Source: Cristatella mucedo
Taxonomy: Eukaryota; Bryozoa; Phylactolaemata; Cristatellidae
Assembly (NCBI GenBank): GCA_009760855.2
Contig: WPIO01000008.1
Location: 2,472,001-2,536,000, forward strand
Length of the DNA stretch: 64,000 nucleotides
Reading direction: 5' to 3'
How positions within the stretch are numbered: the first letter of the stretch is position 1; each line of letters starts with the position of its first letter. Below the pieces are notes generated by a model. The model was not told where the DNA came from and ran no database searches. It saw nothing but the letters and a program-made list of their open reading frames with translations. The position numbers were made by a program, and so were the translations under genes. Below, in pieces: positions 10,938 through 22,890 of the stretch.

Positions 10938-12819
10938 TATAATTTTTTCCTGTGCGCGTTTCGTTCGTCGGTTTTCCGGGACGTTACTCTTTTAACAGAG
11001 ATAGCAAACGTTCCGAGTTCCTAAATACTTAGTTTAGTTAGCTAGATAAATCGCGGTCCGGAACCAGCGGTACAAACTGCTAAACCGCCTGGGTGACCCA
11101 AAGGTGCGGCGGCGGGGGGGGGGGGGGGAGGGGCACTTGCCGCCTGCAATGCCTGTTCAATTTGTTAAGACGTTTCGCTGCCTGTCGCACGTTCGATACT
11201 TTTGCAGACGGCCCCCTTCTCACTTCCGGTCGGCACGGAAAACTTTAGCTTCTTCAGTTCCAGCGAGGTAGGTTGCGCGAGAGCTCGAGCGCTGAAGGCT
11301 ACCAACTGCACCGTCTGACGTCTTCTTCCGATCTCAGGAATGTGAGCTCTGCGGGCAGTGCATCTTCACTGTGCAATGCTTGCTTCGGTCAACGTGGATG
11401 TCGTAGCTACCCGCCGGCCAAGTGCACGCGGAAAGGATCGGTGCTCGCTCACTCGCGCGGTCAAAAGGCCGCGATGGGCTGAGCTTGAGATGTGCGCGCG
11501 AAAAAATGCGAACCGAAAGGTCGAAGGTCGAAGGGCGGTCGAGACCGGCGGTCGAGGCCACTCGCCCTGCGCAAATCCGCACGGCTCCACGGCCACGAGA
11601 GAAGCCAAGCGCTAAGTTTGTGCGACCCGCCGCGCTCAGCAAAAGTGAGAATCGGCAATACGGCAGGCACTGCATTAGCAATTTCAGGAAGCCAAGCAAG
11701 GGTACACGACCGTCACGGATGATCGAGACCCCGGAGAATTTGCAAAGTATATTATTGGGTCCGCTGTTCTTCTTCGTCGACTTCCGCCGGCGTAGTACGA
11801 CGCAACAGCGAGAGAGGCGGAGACGAAGAAGGTAGAGACGGAAACGGTATGAGACGGACGGCGATACGGGAGGCGAGCCGAAGAGTTAGTGACTCAGGGA
11901 CACTTAGAGGGACAGTGCGCTCGCGCGCCTGCGGGCTAGCCTGTGCCTGTGCGTGCGTGCGAGCGAGCGGGTTCGTGAGTTCGTGGGTGCGACTGACGAA
12001 TGATGGTGGCGGCTCAGCTGAACGGCTGCTAGCTGAGCGTCAGTCTGTCCACCAATCATTCTCTCTCTCACGCACACACGCGCGCTCGCTCCGCACTCTC
12101 TGTCTGTCTGTCTCTTCGTCACTCACTTGTCCACCCTGTGTCGGTGTCCTTCTAGTATATCCAGTAGAATTCTTACGCTGAAAGTTTATATACGTGATAG
12201 ACCCATTTCCGCTACCCTGGTAGAGAAGCTTCCTTTACCGCCCACTTAGTGCGTGCTTGTGCTTGTGCTTGCACTCGCCGCACGTTCGTCCCTCTGAAGG
12301 GCGGCGCTCCGATAGTCGCCGGACTTTCGCTGAGACTGCAAAGCCTCGCCCTTGCGAAAATTATGTTAGTTATTTCAACGATACGTCTGGCGCGCTTGCT
12401 CCAACCTGATGGCAGCGCTTCTGGTGCGGGCAAGGGTGGCGGTGAAGCGCTCTGAGCAAGCGTGGAGCGAGCGAAGAGAGGAGAGAGCGAGCGGAGAGGG
12501 CACAGGCAGTGTGAGCTAGTAGCTAGCGTGGGCGTGAGAGCGTAGAGAGAGCTCGGTAGGAGCGAGAGTAAAGAGACAGAGATAGTGAGCGCGCACAGAG
12601 TGAGCTTGGAGATAGAGTGGAGAGAGGACGGAGCGGAGCGAGCTACTGGCCGTCCATTCCTTCTACGAGCGGTTGCATATCGTGTGGGTCTGACTTTCTC
12701 TCATCTAGGTTAAAAGATTGTGCCACAGCAACCGTTATGCAGCACATTTTTATTTTTTTTTAAGCGAACATTCGGCAGAAAAATTGATTTACTTTGATTT
12801 TCTGCTGACCGGGTCTTCA
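10938..12819. other. No gene recognised; CpG-rich
   Basis: Includes a poly-G run (about 11114-11130) and a purine-rich GAGCGAG region at about 12455-12640. Several frames open on both strands around 11.35-11.85 kb encode Arg-rich, low-complexity peptides without recognisable domains. I see no promoter, splice or conserved-protein signature that supports a gene. Confidence 0.4.
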
Positions 12820-12925
12820 GCTGGTACGCACCAAACGTCTGGAACTGCCTTCCGGTTACTGTTAACCACTGGCTACGCCAAAGGCTTCGTATTTTTAAGT
12901 CTCAGCATCCGCTCCGCTCCGCCCG
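12820..12925 (+). mobile_element. Relic of a LINE reverse-transcriptase C-terminus
   Basis: One frame reads APNVWNCLPVTVNHWLRQ followed by FKS. This matches the stretch found near the C-terminus of L2/CR1/Rex-type LINE proteins (APR-WN-LP, then a Phe-Lys motif), as in the copies at 27.2, 35.7 and 41.0 kb. Only about 30 codons are recognisable and no tail is seen downstream. It is an old fragment of uncertain family. Confidence 0.45.
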
Positions 12926-12999
12926 TCCCTGCCAGCCAATGAATACGTCTTGTTTTCTTGTGTGCTTTGGGTGTCTACATGTAAATGATTCCGTGCTTG

Positions 13000-13046
13000 T
13001 TGCTCGCCAGGGGTCCTACAAACCGGCGGCCGTGAGTGTTTTAATA
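13000..13046. repeat. Short dispersed repeat, copy 1
   Basis: GCTCGCCAGGGGTCC, ACAAACCGGCGGCCGTGAGT and GTT recurs at 14142-14183 with one- and two-base differences (CTCGCCAGGGGTCCCACAG, ACCGGCGGCCGTGAGTGTT). Outside this ~40 bp the two loci do not obviously align. The parent element is unknown. Confidence 0.6.
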
Positions 13047-13219
13047 CGTGCTTGTGTATGCTTGCTACTTGCACGGTGCCTGTGTGCTTTTCACGCCATT
13101 CTAATCGCGATACCCGGCTTGTCATAGCAACACCGTTATTGCCTCTCTTGCAGCGATTTGTAAAGCGGGTGGATAGAGAATGAGTTTCTCGTAGGGCGCT
13201 ATACGATATTGTTCACCTC

Positions 13220-13595
<376 letters not shown>

Positions 13596-13603
13596 CCCCT
13601 AGG

Positions 13604-13735
13604 TCTTAGCCTAAGGGGCTGGACGTGCTCGTACTTCGCGCGCTCAGGTCACGGGTTTGAGTCCTGCTACGTCCCGCCATTCTTCTCCGGCCGCTGCAAG
13701 CGGTTCGACGTAAACGAGGCCTCTGGATTGGCCTG
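13604..13735 (+). mobile_element. SINE-2 copy (older, GC-shifted)
   Basis: GGTCACGGGTTTGAGTCCTG gives a pol III B box (GGTTTGAGTCC). It is followed by CATTCTT, CCGCTGCAAGCGG, GTAAACGAGGCCTCTGGATT and GGCC. The order matches the SINE-2 copy at 45.97 kb (B box, CTTTATCGCC, CTGCAAGCGG, CAAACGAGGCTGTTAAATC). Substitutions mostly raise GC, in keeping with the local base composition. Confidence 0.6.
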
Positions 13736-15317
13736 ACTCTCTCACTCCTCTTTTTTCCCACCCGTCCTATTAAGTGGACTCCTGAGGTTGATAGTTACTG
13801 GTTAGTTCCGCCGATTAGCCTTCAGGGCCCCGGTCTATACTGACGGCCCAGGGCCCGAGACCTCGGCAACGAGCGCTGGATACGGATGCAGACGGGGACG
13901 GGGGGGGGATCGGACATCTCGGAGGGAGGGGTAAACGCTGAGGCTGCTGCCCGCGCCAAACGGCGACGCTTCGACGCGACGCTGCGCTCACTGCGCGACG
14001 ACGGGCTCACGCTGGCGCATCGTGGAGCCCTGCCGACCGAGGGCTGCCAAGAAGTGTCACGACGCTCCGCCACCACGTCAACGCGTGGTGGTGGTGCGTA
14101 AGCAGCGGTCAGCGGCAGAGTCAGCCGCAAAGAGCGCATGCTACTCGCCAGGGGTCCCACAGACCGGCGGCCGTGAGTGTTATTTGTTGAGGGCAGTGGG
14201 GCACGGGCGATCGGCGGACCAAGGGGCGGGGCCGGCGAGGGCGGGGGGGGGTGAGGCGAGCGGTTGGCCCTGCCGCTCCCGGCAGCCGGCGCTGGCTGCC
14301 CCCGGCAGCCAGCTCGGCATTGTCAACGAAGAGCGGTCTGCACTGTTTGCCCACTAATCCACTCCGGTTACCCAGGCTAATTGGCCGCGCCGATAGCAAC
14401 AACGGTGGCAACCACTTGTCAGGGTCCGCCTTTAATTGGATTACACAGCGGACGCAGCATTTTCGGCTGCTGGGCCGGGCATCGAGCGCGAGCATTGAGC
14501 GGGCGAGTACTACGAGCGCCACGTAGTCTGTCCATTGTCGGCTCGCAGCTCGCATCGTGTGCACAGCCGACAATGTGTGCACAGCGCAGCGCTCCGCTGC
14601 GCTGCTACGACTGACAACGCCGAGGGGAAAAATAGGGAAGATAAACGCTCGTTTGATACAAGTGTTTGCTCTGCCTCGCCGGATGAGCCGCGCTGTGCAG
14701 CAGCGCTCCCCCTTCGGAGCGCGAGAGCAAACAGCCCGATAGAGTTACCCATTTTAATGGCTTCCGGCGGCTCCGGTTGTGACTGACGACGACCGTTCGG
14801 AGCATTGGCCGCTCGGCGCATTGGCCGCAGCCGCACCAGCAGGCCGGGTGCGGCTTCGCCGTATGTATCTCGGGAGGCGGGAGAGACGACGGGTGCTCTC
14901 TTTGTACGGAAGTTCGGGTGCCTTCGATTGACGACCCAGGCGCTCACCTGGTGTGACTCGAGCGAGCTTCTGCGCACACGGCTGATTCGGCGATAACGTG
15001 CTTTCGGGCGCTCCGGCTGCAAATCTGATGCTCTTTAAGGCTTTCGAGTCGAGCCGACGACGCGTGGAGAGCAATTTCGTGGAAAGCCGAAAATGAGATA
15101 GCCTCGCTTGCAGATCTTCTTACACACAATTTTGGCCAAGGTCCCCAGACTAAAGTCACCTTCGCAGAGCTCGCGGGTTGGAGTTGTCGGCGGCAGCGGT
15201 GGCGGTGGCAACCAATCCTTAATCTCTATATTCGGTGCAAAACTAGAGTCCGGTAGGCCGGATTAGCAGTGGTAACTCGAGAATCGACACGGGCGTTGCC
15301 GCTGCGGCGCGGTTCGG
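13736..15317. other. No gene recognised; CpG-rich with hairpins
   Basis: CpG-dense DNA. A second copy of the short dispersed repeat lies at 14142-14183. Two adjacent hairpins occur at 14533-14604. The longest open frames (for example minus strand 14121-14582, 14510-15022) overlap others on the opposite strand and carry no recognisable domain. Confidence 0.4.
14533..14604. other. Two consecutive inverted repeats (hairpins)
   Basis: The first has perfect 11-bp arms, CATTGTCGGCT at 14533-14543 and AGCCGACAATG at 14564-14574, with a 20-nt loop. The second has 10-bp arms, CAGCGCAGCG and CGCTGCGCTG, around a 3-nt loop at about 14582-14604. Whether they act in RNA or DNA is unknown. Confidence 0.6.
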
Positions 15318-15405
15318 GCGAGTGGGTGGGGGCTGCTGTGGGTGGGGGCTGCTGTGGGTGGGGGCTGCTGTGGGTGGGGGCTGCTGTGGGTGGGGGCTGC
15401 TGCTC
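15318..15405 (+). repeat. 16-bp G-rich minisatellite, about five units
   Basis: Tandem units of GTGGGTGGGGGCTGCT. Each unit brings GGG and GGGGG runs separated by single bases, so adjacent units can supply four G-runs for a quadruplex on the plus strand. Surrounding frames stay open in all three phases because the units have no stops. Confidence 0.93.
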
Positions 15406-15815
15406 GGCCTGAGGCCTTGTCTTTCGCCGAGTTCGGCGGCCGCGTCGATCCGTCTGTCCGTCGGCGGGCGGCCGCGCGCCCCCCGGATCGTAAGGACGCA
15501 GCGCACTCGGCCGCTCCTCTCCCCTCTCGCGGCCGGCGAGAGCTCCGGCGGGAGCCTCGCGCTCGAAGCGGGCTGCACCTGCCGCCAGCCGCGCCTGCCT
15601 CGCTCTCGACAATCGAGGCCGCTGCATCGAACGGTCGCTCAAAAGTGCCTGATCCGCCGGTAAACGTTCACACCCTCGCTCGAGCGGCACGACGGCGGTG
15701 GCCGCGGTGCGAGTCCAATAGCACCGCAGCTCTTATCGGCTCTTATCTTATCGGCAGCGAGCGCCGGCGGCGAGCGTAGCGAGCGGAACGGAGGTTTTTC
15801 CTACCTCGTCTTAGG

Positions 15816-15850
15816 CCTCTCTGTCTCTGTCTCTCTCTACCTCTATCTCT

Positions 15851-15928
<78 letters not shown>

Positions 15929-15963
15929 ACCTCTCTTTTTCTCTCTCCCTCGCTCGCTCTCTC
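15816..15963 (+). repeat. (CT)n microsatellite
   Basis: CT tract of about 148 bp with CTAC, CTGT and TTTTT interruptions at both ends and a pure core. Confidence 0.96.
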
Positions 15964-18413
15964 AACTTCTGTTTCGCTTGTTGGTTGATGGTCCTGCATG
16001 CTCGCGCGCCGCCTCGAGCGCCAAACTTGTACTGTCGGCTAGCGTCCGTCGGGTCGAGGCCGTCGACAGCTCCGCTGCTATACATCGCTGCAGCCGTTGC
16101 CCCGGAATAGTTAGCGTTGTAATTGAAGAGTTTCCAAGTGAAAATAAGGAATCGCCCTCAGCAGAACTCGCGTTGCACAGTAGACTAGAGCGTTCCTACG
16201 TCGCTCCCTTCCAGCGAGCATCATAACGAGCCGCCAAGAAACCTCCACCTATGAATCGTCTGCCGCGTGCGTCGTGCTTGTAATTCTCTCCAGCGCCTAT
16301 ATTCAGAGCTATGCATGATTTTTCGTGTGAAGTCAAGTGGTCCGTCCGCTGCTGCATGTCCAGATTCGCGTTTCCTTTAAAATAGCTGAATTTCACGGAC
16401 TGAATGTCGGCCCGAAATCGTAGTGGAAGCTAGAAACGCTGACTTCGTACAGGTCATTCATTGCACGCAAAGAGCGCGAAAGATTCGCCGCGGCGATTCG
16501 CTCGTCTCATCGTCGTGAAATCGCTGTGAGTTAAAACACAAATGGCGAAATAAACCTCTTGCTACACGATAAGCTCTACAACTTTTGAAATGGCTCTGAG
16601 CGATGGAGGAATGAAATTGAATTGGCTCGCGCTAGAGGCATATCCGGCCAACCGGTGTCTCTGCGTTGGCGAAATCTCTCGAAGCACGCACGAACATCGC
16701 CTAACCCCTGGTAACTGTATAACCAACCGCCCACGTCCGTCTCGTCCGTCCAGTAAGCTCCGTCCGTAAGAGCTTCAAGGGGCGATAACTTCAAACTATG
16801 CTGAGAGCTTCCAAAGCGAACTGTGAGCTTCAACTGTACCCAGGCTATGGATGGAAAGATAGCGATTACAGTCATTCTCTTCAAGAGGTGCCCACGAGAT
16901 TAACTCATTCAGCCCAACGGACGAGGCATCGGTGGGCGTGCTGAGGGGGCGTTGCTGACTTGCTTGTTCTGCTGAGAGAAGGGGCGAAGGCTGAAGCACA
17001 GGGAGCTCCCAGCTCTTCTAGAACGTTCGTGCGCCTGTCAAGAATGACGATACGAAGCGCTTGCATGAGCACGTGCACATATGCACATACGCATAAACAG
17101 ATTCGGTGTATACACTGTGTGTACCGCATAACCTTGGCCTTGTACAGATACTTTTCCAAATAGTGCTGATTGTAATCCTCGCCAGACAGTCGACCGTGCG
17201 GTCGGGAGTCAAACCTATTGAGTGCGGATAGAATAATGTATACTGTAACCCACTATGTACTGGCTCATAGGCGTCTTGTAAGATGCCAATGTTTAAGACC
17301 TTTTCCGAACACACGTGGCTGTCAAATCTGCTGGTGTTAGCCATCCGAGGATTCAGCGGCAAGCCGAGACTGCAGAGACGTTCAGCGACTGCAGCGAGCT
17401 AGCTAAGTTTTACTCAGATGCCCGCTGTCGCGTCCGTAGTAAGCTTGCTAATCGCAGAATAGCGTGACAGAAAGTGACGGAAACAGCGTCGCTACGAGGC
17501 ATCATCCGCTGGCTGAGCCGAAGCACTCGTCCGACGTCCAGGCATATGAAACGTAGTTCTGTCCTCTGCCATTCAACCGTCGCGCAGCTACACTGGCACC
17601 TCGCCGCCCGCAGCGCAGGGAGCGAATGCAGAAGCAGCCGCTGCTCTCACGGGCGTTCAGACGTCAGCCGGACGAAAATGCGGCCAGCAGCACTTGGCCT
17701 GTACTTCGGAAGTGAGTGCAAACGCCGGCGAGCGAGCTGGCCGCGTTAGTTAAGCTTCAGCGGCAGCCCCCTCCGAACAGTCTGATAAGTCAGTAGAAGA
17801 AGGCGTGAGAGCTTGTCAGCTCTATTGGACGTTCGTAGCTGGCAGATTCTCGAAACTGTCTTACAGCTACGATCGAAATCGGCGTGGCTCCGGATGGTAA
17901 TACAGGAACCGATAACAGGCTTCGGGGTGGGGGGGGGTGTGTGGCGACAGCCATTAAATACGGACTAGCACCGCCAACAAGCGTTCAGACCGCCGCCTGA
18001 ATGGTGGCTTACTCAATGGCGCTTACATAGTAGACTGGACGCCTCTGGCTTGCACGTAAGATAAGCAAGGGAGACTACTGCGGCTAAATCGATGCATCCG
18101 AGAGGGAATGGCTAATCGACGGAGCCAATCTGGATGATCAGCCTCTCCCCCCCCCCCTTGGGCGCCCACGCCCAATGGCCGGCCTCTCGGCCGTAGCCCG
18201 TCGTGCGGTTCTACCCTTTGAGACTACTGTCGACGAGGTATTACTACGGGCGTGTGCACGTCCTAATCGCTTGAGCCAGTTGCGATGGGTGTGCCGTGAG
18301 TGTTTCGAAGGGAGCGTCCAACGGACGGACGCAGGATGCTCGGTTTTATGCCAAAGCCGAGGTTAAGAGGCTAGGACGCACTCTCTCACACGAACTTTTG
18401 ACTCGCCTAGCTC
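15964..18413. other. No gene recognised
   Basis: Twenty-four hundred bases without a recognisable element or protein. G-run at about 17926-17937 and C-run at about 18147-18157. A minus-strand open frame at 17018-17362 (114 codons) shows no domain I know; with no splice or start support I do not call it. Confidence 0.4.
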
Positions 18414-18645
18414 AATTCGTCCTTCACGTGCTTATGCATGCTGACACAGTGCATGCTGCCACTAACCACATTTGCATGCTGACCCTGTGCATGTCACCCC
18501 TAACCATATTATTCAATTTGTTTGTTTTTCAAGCATGATTTTACTCACCATTCAATTGCGTTTCCCTTTGCAGCAAATGTAAAGCTCGTAGAAAGAGATT
18601 AAATTTTCTGAGGGCGCTTTATCAAGTGCACTATTATTATTAATG
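18414..18645 (+). mobile_element. L2-A 3' untranslated region and tail
   Basis: Begins inside the L2-A 3' region (ATTCGTCCTTCACGTGCTTA). It continues through the internal near-repeats (GCATGCTGACACAGTGCATG; CATTTGCATGCTGACCCTGT), the CAAGCATGATTTTACTCACC block and TTTGCAGCAAATGTAAAGC, and ends AGAGATTAAATTTTCTGAGG, GCGCTTTATCAAGTGC and ATT repeats. It aligns along its length with 57.66-57.91 kb. No coding sequence is included, so this is a 5'-truncated insertion. Confidence 0.92.
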
Positions 18646-19197
18646 TGGAGTGGCCGAGGCTCATTGCAAAGGAGTGGCCAGATCAGAAGTTAGTGAGACG
18701 TCAGTTCCGAGCGAATGATCCGAGGGGCACATTGTCCAGCTGCAATGTAAGACCTACTTAGGGCAGTGGTTCTTAAGTGCACGATTGGTCTCTCTATTGG
18801 GCGCCTGTCGAGTCGAGTGGCCAGTTTGTAATAGAATTGTAGCGATTTTTCGCTGCTCCGAATTTTTTCCCGGTCAGCTTCGAGCAGCTTCGAGCAGCTT
18901 CGGCTCGCCACTGTGCATTCTGTTCTGCACGGTCAAATCCCACTCGATAATCTGCCACCCTAGAATCAGTTGGCTTCAAAGTCACCCCCGGCGATCGGCA
19001 GTGCCAGGTCGAGGTCGAGGTCAGGCCAGAGTGAGGCTCGAGTGCTCGAGCCTCGCTCTCGTATCTTGGCTACGAGCCTGGAATGGCGGCCGGGCACTGC
19101 GGCAGATAGGATTCACTGAAACCCACGATTCGCAGAATAAAGTGGGCGGCGAGCTTCTGGACGCTCAGATCCCCGGGTTCGAACCCTGCGGACCCAT
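18646..19197. other. No gene recognised; possible SINE fragment at its end
   Basis: At about 19147-19197 CTCAGATCCCCGGGTTCGAA followed by CCCTGCGGACCCATCAG contains a canonical pol III B box (GGTTCGAACCC). No A box or tail is evident, so this may be a tRNA-derived SINE fragment or chance. AGCTTCGAGC occurs as a direct repeat near 18880-18900. Confidence 0.35.
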
Positions 19198-19285
19198 CAG
19201 ATAAGCCCTCAGATAGCCCCTCAGATATAAGCCCTCAGATATAAGCCATCAGATAGCCCCTCAGATAAGCCCTCAGATAGTCCGT
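19198..19285 (+). repeat. CCCTCAGATA-type short tandem repeat
   Basis: About seven units of variants of AAGCCCTCAGATA and GCCCCTCAGATA, with length alternating between 11 and 14 bp. Confidence 0.85.
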
Positions 19286-19547
19286 CACGTTGGCTCGCTG
19301 GTCTGCTGATAGCGTATGCACCCGATGGGCCACAACGCCTTAGCGAACCTTTGGCGAGACTACTGCATACAGAGTGTTCTAATAGTTTGCGATCGGCATA
19401 CGGGGGGGGGGGCTGCGAAATGCACACGCTGGCTGGCGGTGAGCCAAAGGGCGACGCCCTAAGAATTACTTCACCCTTTTTTTATAGGACGAATTTCGAG
19501 ACCTGACAGGTTCGGAAATGGATCAGCAGCTTCATTTGAGCGAATGC

Positions 19548-20140
19548 ACTGAGATGGGGTGCTGGGAGATGGGCTGCGGGTGAGATGGGCTGCGGGTGAG
19601 ATGGGCTGCGGGTGAGATGGGGGGGAGGTGGGGTGCGGGTGAGATGGGGTGCGGGTGGTGCGGGGAGATGGGCTGCGGGTGAGATGGGGTGCGGGTGAGA
19701 TGGGCTGCGGGTGAGATGGGCTGCGGGTGAGATGGGGTGCGGGTGAGATGGGCTGCGGGTGAGATGGGCTGCGGGTGAGATGGGCTGCGGGTGAGATGGG
19801 GTGCGGGTGAGATGGGGTGCGGGTGAGATGGGGTGCGGGTGAGATGGGGTGGGGTGCGGGTGAGATGGTGAGAGGGTGGTGCTGCGGGTGAGATGGGGTG
19901 CGGGTGAGATGGGCTGCGGGTGAGATGGGGTGCAGGGGAGATGGGGTTCGGGTGAGATGGGGTGTGAGATGTGGGCTCGGGGGTGGGCTGGGGGTGAGAT
20001 GGGCTGAGATGGGGGCTGGGGCTGGGATGGCGGGTGAGATGGGGTGCGGGTGAGATGGGGTGCGGGTGAGATGGGGTGCGGGTGAGATGGGGTGCAGGGG
20101 AGATGGGTTGCAGGGGAGATGGGGTGCGGGTGGTGGCGGA
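19548..20140 (+). repeat. 16-bp G-rich minisatellite, roughly 600 bp
   Basis: Tandem units of GGTGCGGGTGAGATGG or GCTGCGGGTGAGATGG, about 35 copies, with occasional insertions (for example GGTGGTGC and GGCTGGGG) that shift the register. Because 16 is not a multiple of three, the minus strand cycles through all frames, giving three long overlapping HPISPAPHLTRT-type open frames; none is evidence for a protein. The two G-runs per unit make the plus strand a G-quadruplex candidate. Confidence 0.96.
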
Positions 20141-20150
20141 ATGATGAGGA

Positions 20151-20766
20151 GGAGCAGCAGTGAATGTGCACGCAGTCGGACGTGCAAGAGCAGCGACCCA
20201 AAAAGCTCGCGCTAGCACCGAAACAGCCAGCGCCGGCGAATGGGAGGCCTGCCATGGCGAGGCTGGCAGAGGTTCAGGACCAGGTTCGCTTACATCCTCA
20301 GCCTCAGAAACATTCAGCCGGGTCTGCTCAAAGTTAGTGAGCCACCAGCCAGCATTTCAGCTGCCAGTCGGCCTCTGCAGTCGGCCTCGAGACAGAATGA
20401 CCTGAACTGAATAGAGACACAATGTCCCCCCCCCCCCCCCCCCCGATGGAAGGTTTGATCGTGATCGCGTGCTCTCAACCGAGACTACTGTCAGTGGCTG
20501 TTAATCCAACGTTTGCATGGACTTTACTTTCGCCAGCTTGATAGGGAGCATTAGTCATCCATTGTTAACAGGGACTATTTCCATGGGACGACCATGATCT
20601 GCCGGACCAGAATTAGGCAAAAACATGCACAGCAAGAAACTGGACCGGCTTCGTATGGTGACAAGGTTGCACTCAAATATATATTAGTACGCTGATGTGC
20701 TGTACTGTGGAGATAGGATGATACTGTAGTTCAGGCTATATTAGCATGCTGGTGGTGTTTCGCCAC
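20151..20766. other. No gene recognised; contains a poly-C run
   Basis: Poly-C of about 19 bases at about 20426-20444. Nothing else of note was seen. Confidence 0.45.
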
Positions 20767-20804
20767 AGAGAGAGTGAGAGAGACAAGAGAGAGGGAGAGA
20801 GAGG

Positions 20805-20849
<45 letters not shown>

Positions 20850-20926
20850 AGGAAGAGGCAGAGAGGGACAGAGAGAGAGACAGAGAGAGAGAGTCAGAGA
20901 GAGACAGGGAGAGACAGAGGGGGGAC

Positions 20927-20967
<41 letters not shown>

Positions 20968-21034
20968 GAGAGACAGACAGACACAGACAGAGAGAGACAG
21001 AGATAGACACAGAGAGACAAAGAGAGACAGAGAT

Positions 21035-21129
<95 letters not shown>

Positions 21130-21173
21130 GACAGAGAGAGACAGAGAGAGATAAAAAGAGAGAGAAAGAAAGA
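20767..21173 (-). repeat. Compound (GA)n/(GACA)n microsatellite
   Basis: About 400 bp of GA dinucleotides with frequent GACA interruptions. It includes a pure GA tract (about 21040-21083) followed by an eleven-unit or longer GACA block (about 21085-21128). Confidence 0.97.
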
Positions 21174-21942
21174 GAAGGCATTGCTCCATTTACCTGTTCA
21201 GGTGGTTTCTCAAACTATGCCGAATGCAGATAAAGTTGGCTGCACATTAGATCCTTAATCAGCTGCAGCTCTGCCTCGGGCAAGGTTTAGGTACTGTGGT
21301 CAGATCGAGGTCACGAAATCAGATCAGGGTAGTCCACCTGTCTGAAAAGCTGAGCCCCCCCCCCGGCCGGTGACCGCCGCATGTCAGATGTCAGTATGCA
21401 ACAGAGTGACACTAGTAGTCGTCCAACAGGAGCATCCTGAAACTATGCGATGGGCGAACAGCTTGGTCAAGCTGCACCTAGTCTCCGAATTACATAATCG
21501 AATCGCCTGACTCCTACTCAGCAGCAGGCCGTTTAGTGATGTCGTTAAGATTAATGACAGGCTCCTGGTTTGAATTTAAGCATGGCGACAACTGAGGGGC
21601 AGCGGCCGCCCCCTCTAACGAATGCATCTTGGGCAGAAAACTTTGGGTAGCAGATCTATATCGGAAGGAGGCGACGGTTGACTCATGTGCGTACTCACCG
21701 GTCAAAGAAGGCGTCTCGTCTCGTCATGGATGCCTTTCTCACACAGCGATTTAATCAGCAATGGAGTGGCTCGGACTCCGACGTCGGCCTTGAACGAGCC
21801 AGCTCGCAGCTTAGAAGTTGATCGTTTGGTCATGCTCTCTCGCAGAAGAGAGGGAGGGAGTGATGAGGCTGAATTGAGAGGGAATATAAGAGAGTGAGGC
21901 AGAGAGGCTAAGACAAACAGACAGACAGGGCTAAATACAGTT

Positions 21943-21943
<1 letters not shown>
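21174..21943. other. No gene recognised
   Basis: Ordinary mixed DNA. No conserved frame or repeat was seen. Confidence 0.45.

Positions 21944-21985
<42 letters not shown>
21944..21985 (-). repeat. (GA)n microsatellite
   Basis: About 20 perfect GA dinucleotides. Confidence 0.96.
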
Positions 21986-21987
<2 letters not shown>

Positions 21988-22690
21988 TGGAGTCAGTAAT
22001 CAAGCAAATAAGAGAGTGTGTTGGACAAAAGAGCTTGAATGAGAGAGAAGGATGGAGCATTCGAAATTTCATGTGTGCGCATGCGCTTGCCCGTGCGGGC
22101 ATGCTGCGAGTAAGCGTCTGTTTTTGCGTGAGTGCTACGTGCGAGTTGGTTGTATGAAGCGCTCATGTTGAACCAACCAATCAGCAGCCGGCTCGATTAT
22201 GGGTCTTTGAACTGGCTCACGTGATCGTGATCGGTCGGTCAGCCTGCCGAGGCAGCAATGTAAATGGCCGACGTTCTGCCTGCTTTCGCCTGCCCGAGAG
22301 CCTCGTAGGCGAGGCGGCAGAGAGTCATTAATAAACGCTGCAGGCGCGGCTGGCGAAGCGGCTTCTCCAAACAGATTCTGACTGTTGCCTCGGCTGTTGC
22401 TGACGCTAACTTTGTGGCGTGGGTCTCGAGGCAGGCTGAGGCGGCCGAGTAAGAGGAACATTAAATAGCACTCAGGGCTGCTAGTTTATTGCTACTGCTG
22501 ACCGTAGCCAATCAAAAGCCCGTCATTTTGCTCTTTTGCAGCTCCGGTTACCGTCGGAGCTCCGATGGCTCGCAAGTAAGAAGCAAAATGAAAGAGAAGC
22601 CGTCCACCGCCGACAGCAGCACCTAATGTCGCTGCCATGATTGGTGCTGACGTGTTGTTGCACACGTGACTCCATCCGGTACATGCCTAC
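21986..22690. other. No gene recognised
   Basis: No coding or repeat signal recognised. A GCATGCGC/GCCCGTGCGGGC palindromic patch occurs at about 22078-22100. Confidence 0.4.
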
Positions 22691-22697
22691 TACTGGC

Positions 22698-22738
22698 TTG
22701 GGGGGGGAGAGGGAGAGAGCCGATGAGGGTGAGAGAGG

Positions 22739-22831
<93 letters not shown>

Positions 22832-22890
22832 ACCGAGGGGAGAGGAGAAGGAGAGAAGAAAGGGAGAGAGAAGAGGGAGAGACATAGATA
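22698..22890 (-). repeat. (GA)n microsatellite with flanking GGGAGA-rich sequence
   Basis: A pure GA core from about 22742 to 22826 flanked by GGGAGA and GAAGG purine-rich sequence. All bases on the plus strand over ~190 bp are almost exclusively purines, a potential triplex-forming (H-DNA) mirror tract. Confidence 0.95.

Noticed and set aside
19147-19197. Possible tRNA gene (GGTTCGAACCC)
   Set aside because: Only the B box fits; there is no matching acceptor stem or anticodon arm. The other B-box matches (for example 1116, 39930, 51490) belong to SINEs or lack tRNA folding.
19471-20255. Three overlapping minus-strand frames of 228-257 codons (HPISPAPHLTRT repeats)
   Set aside because: They are the three phases of a 16-bp minisatellite; open in all frames at once, with no non-repeat domain.
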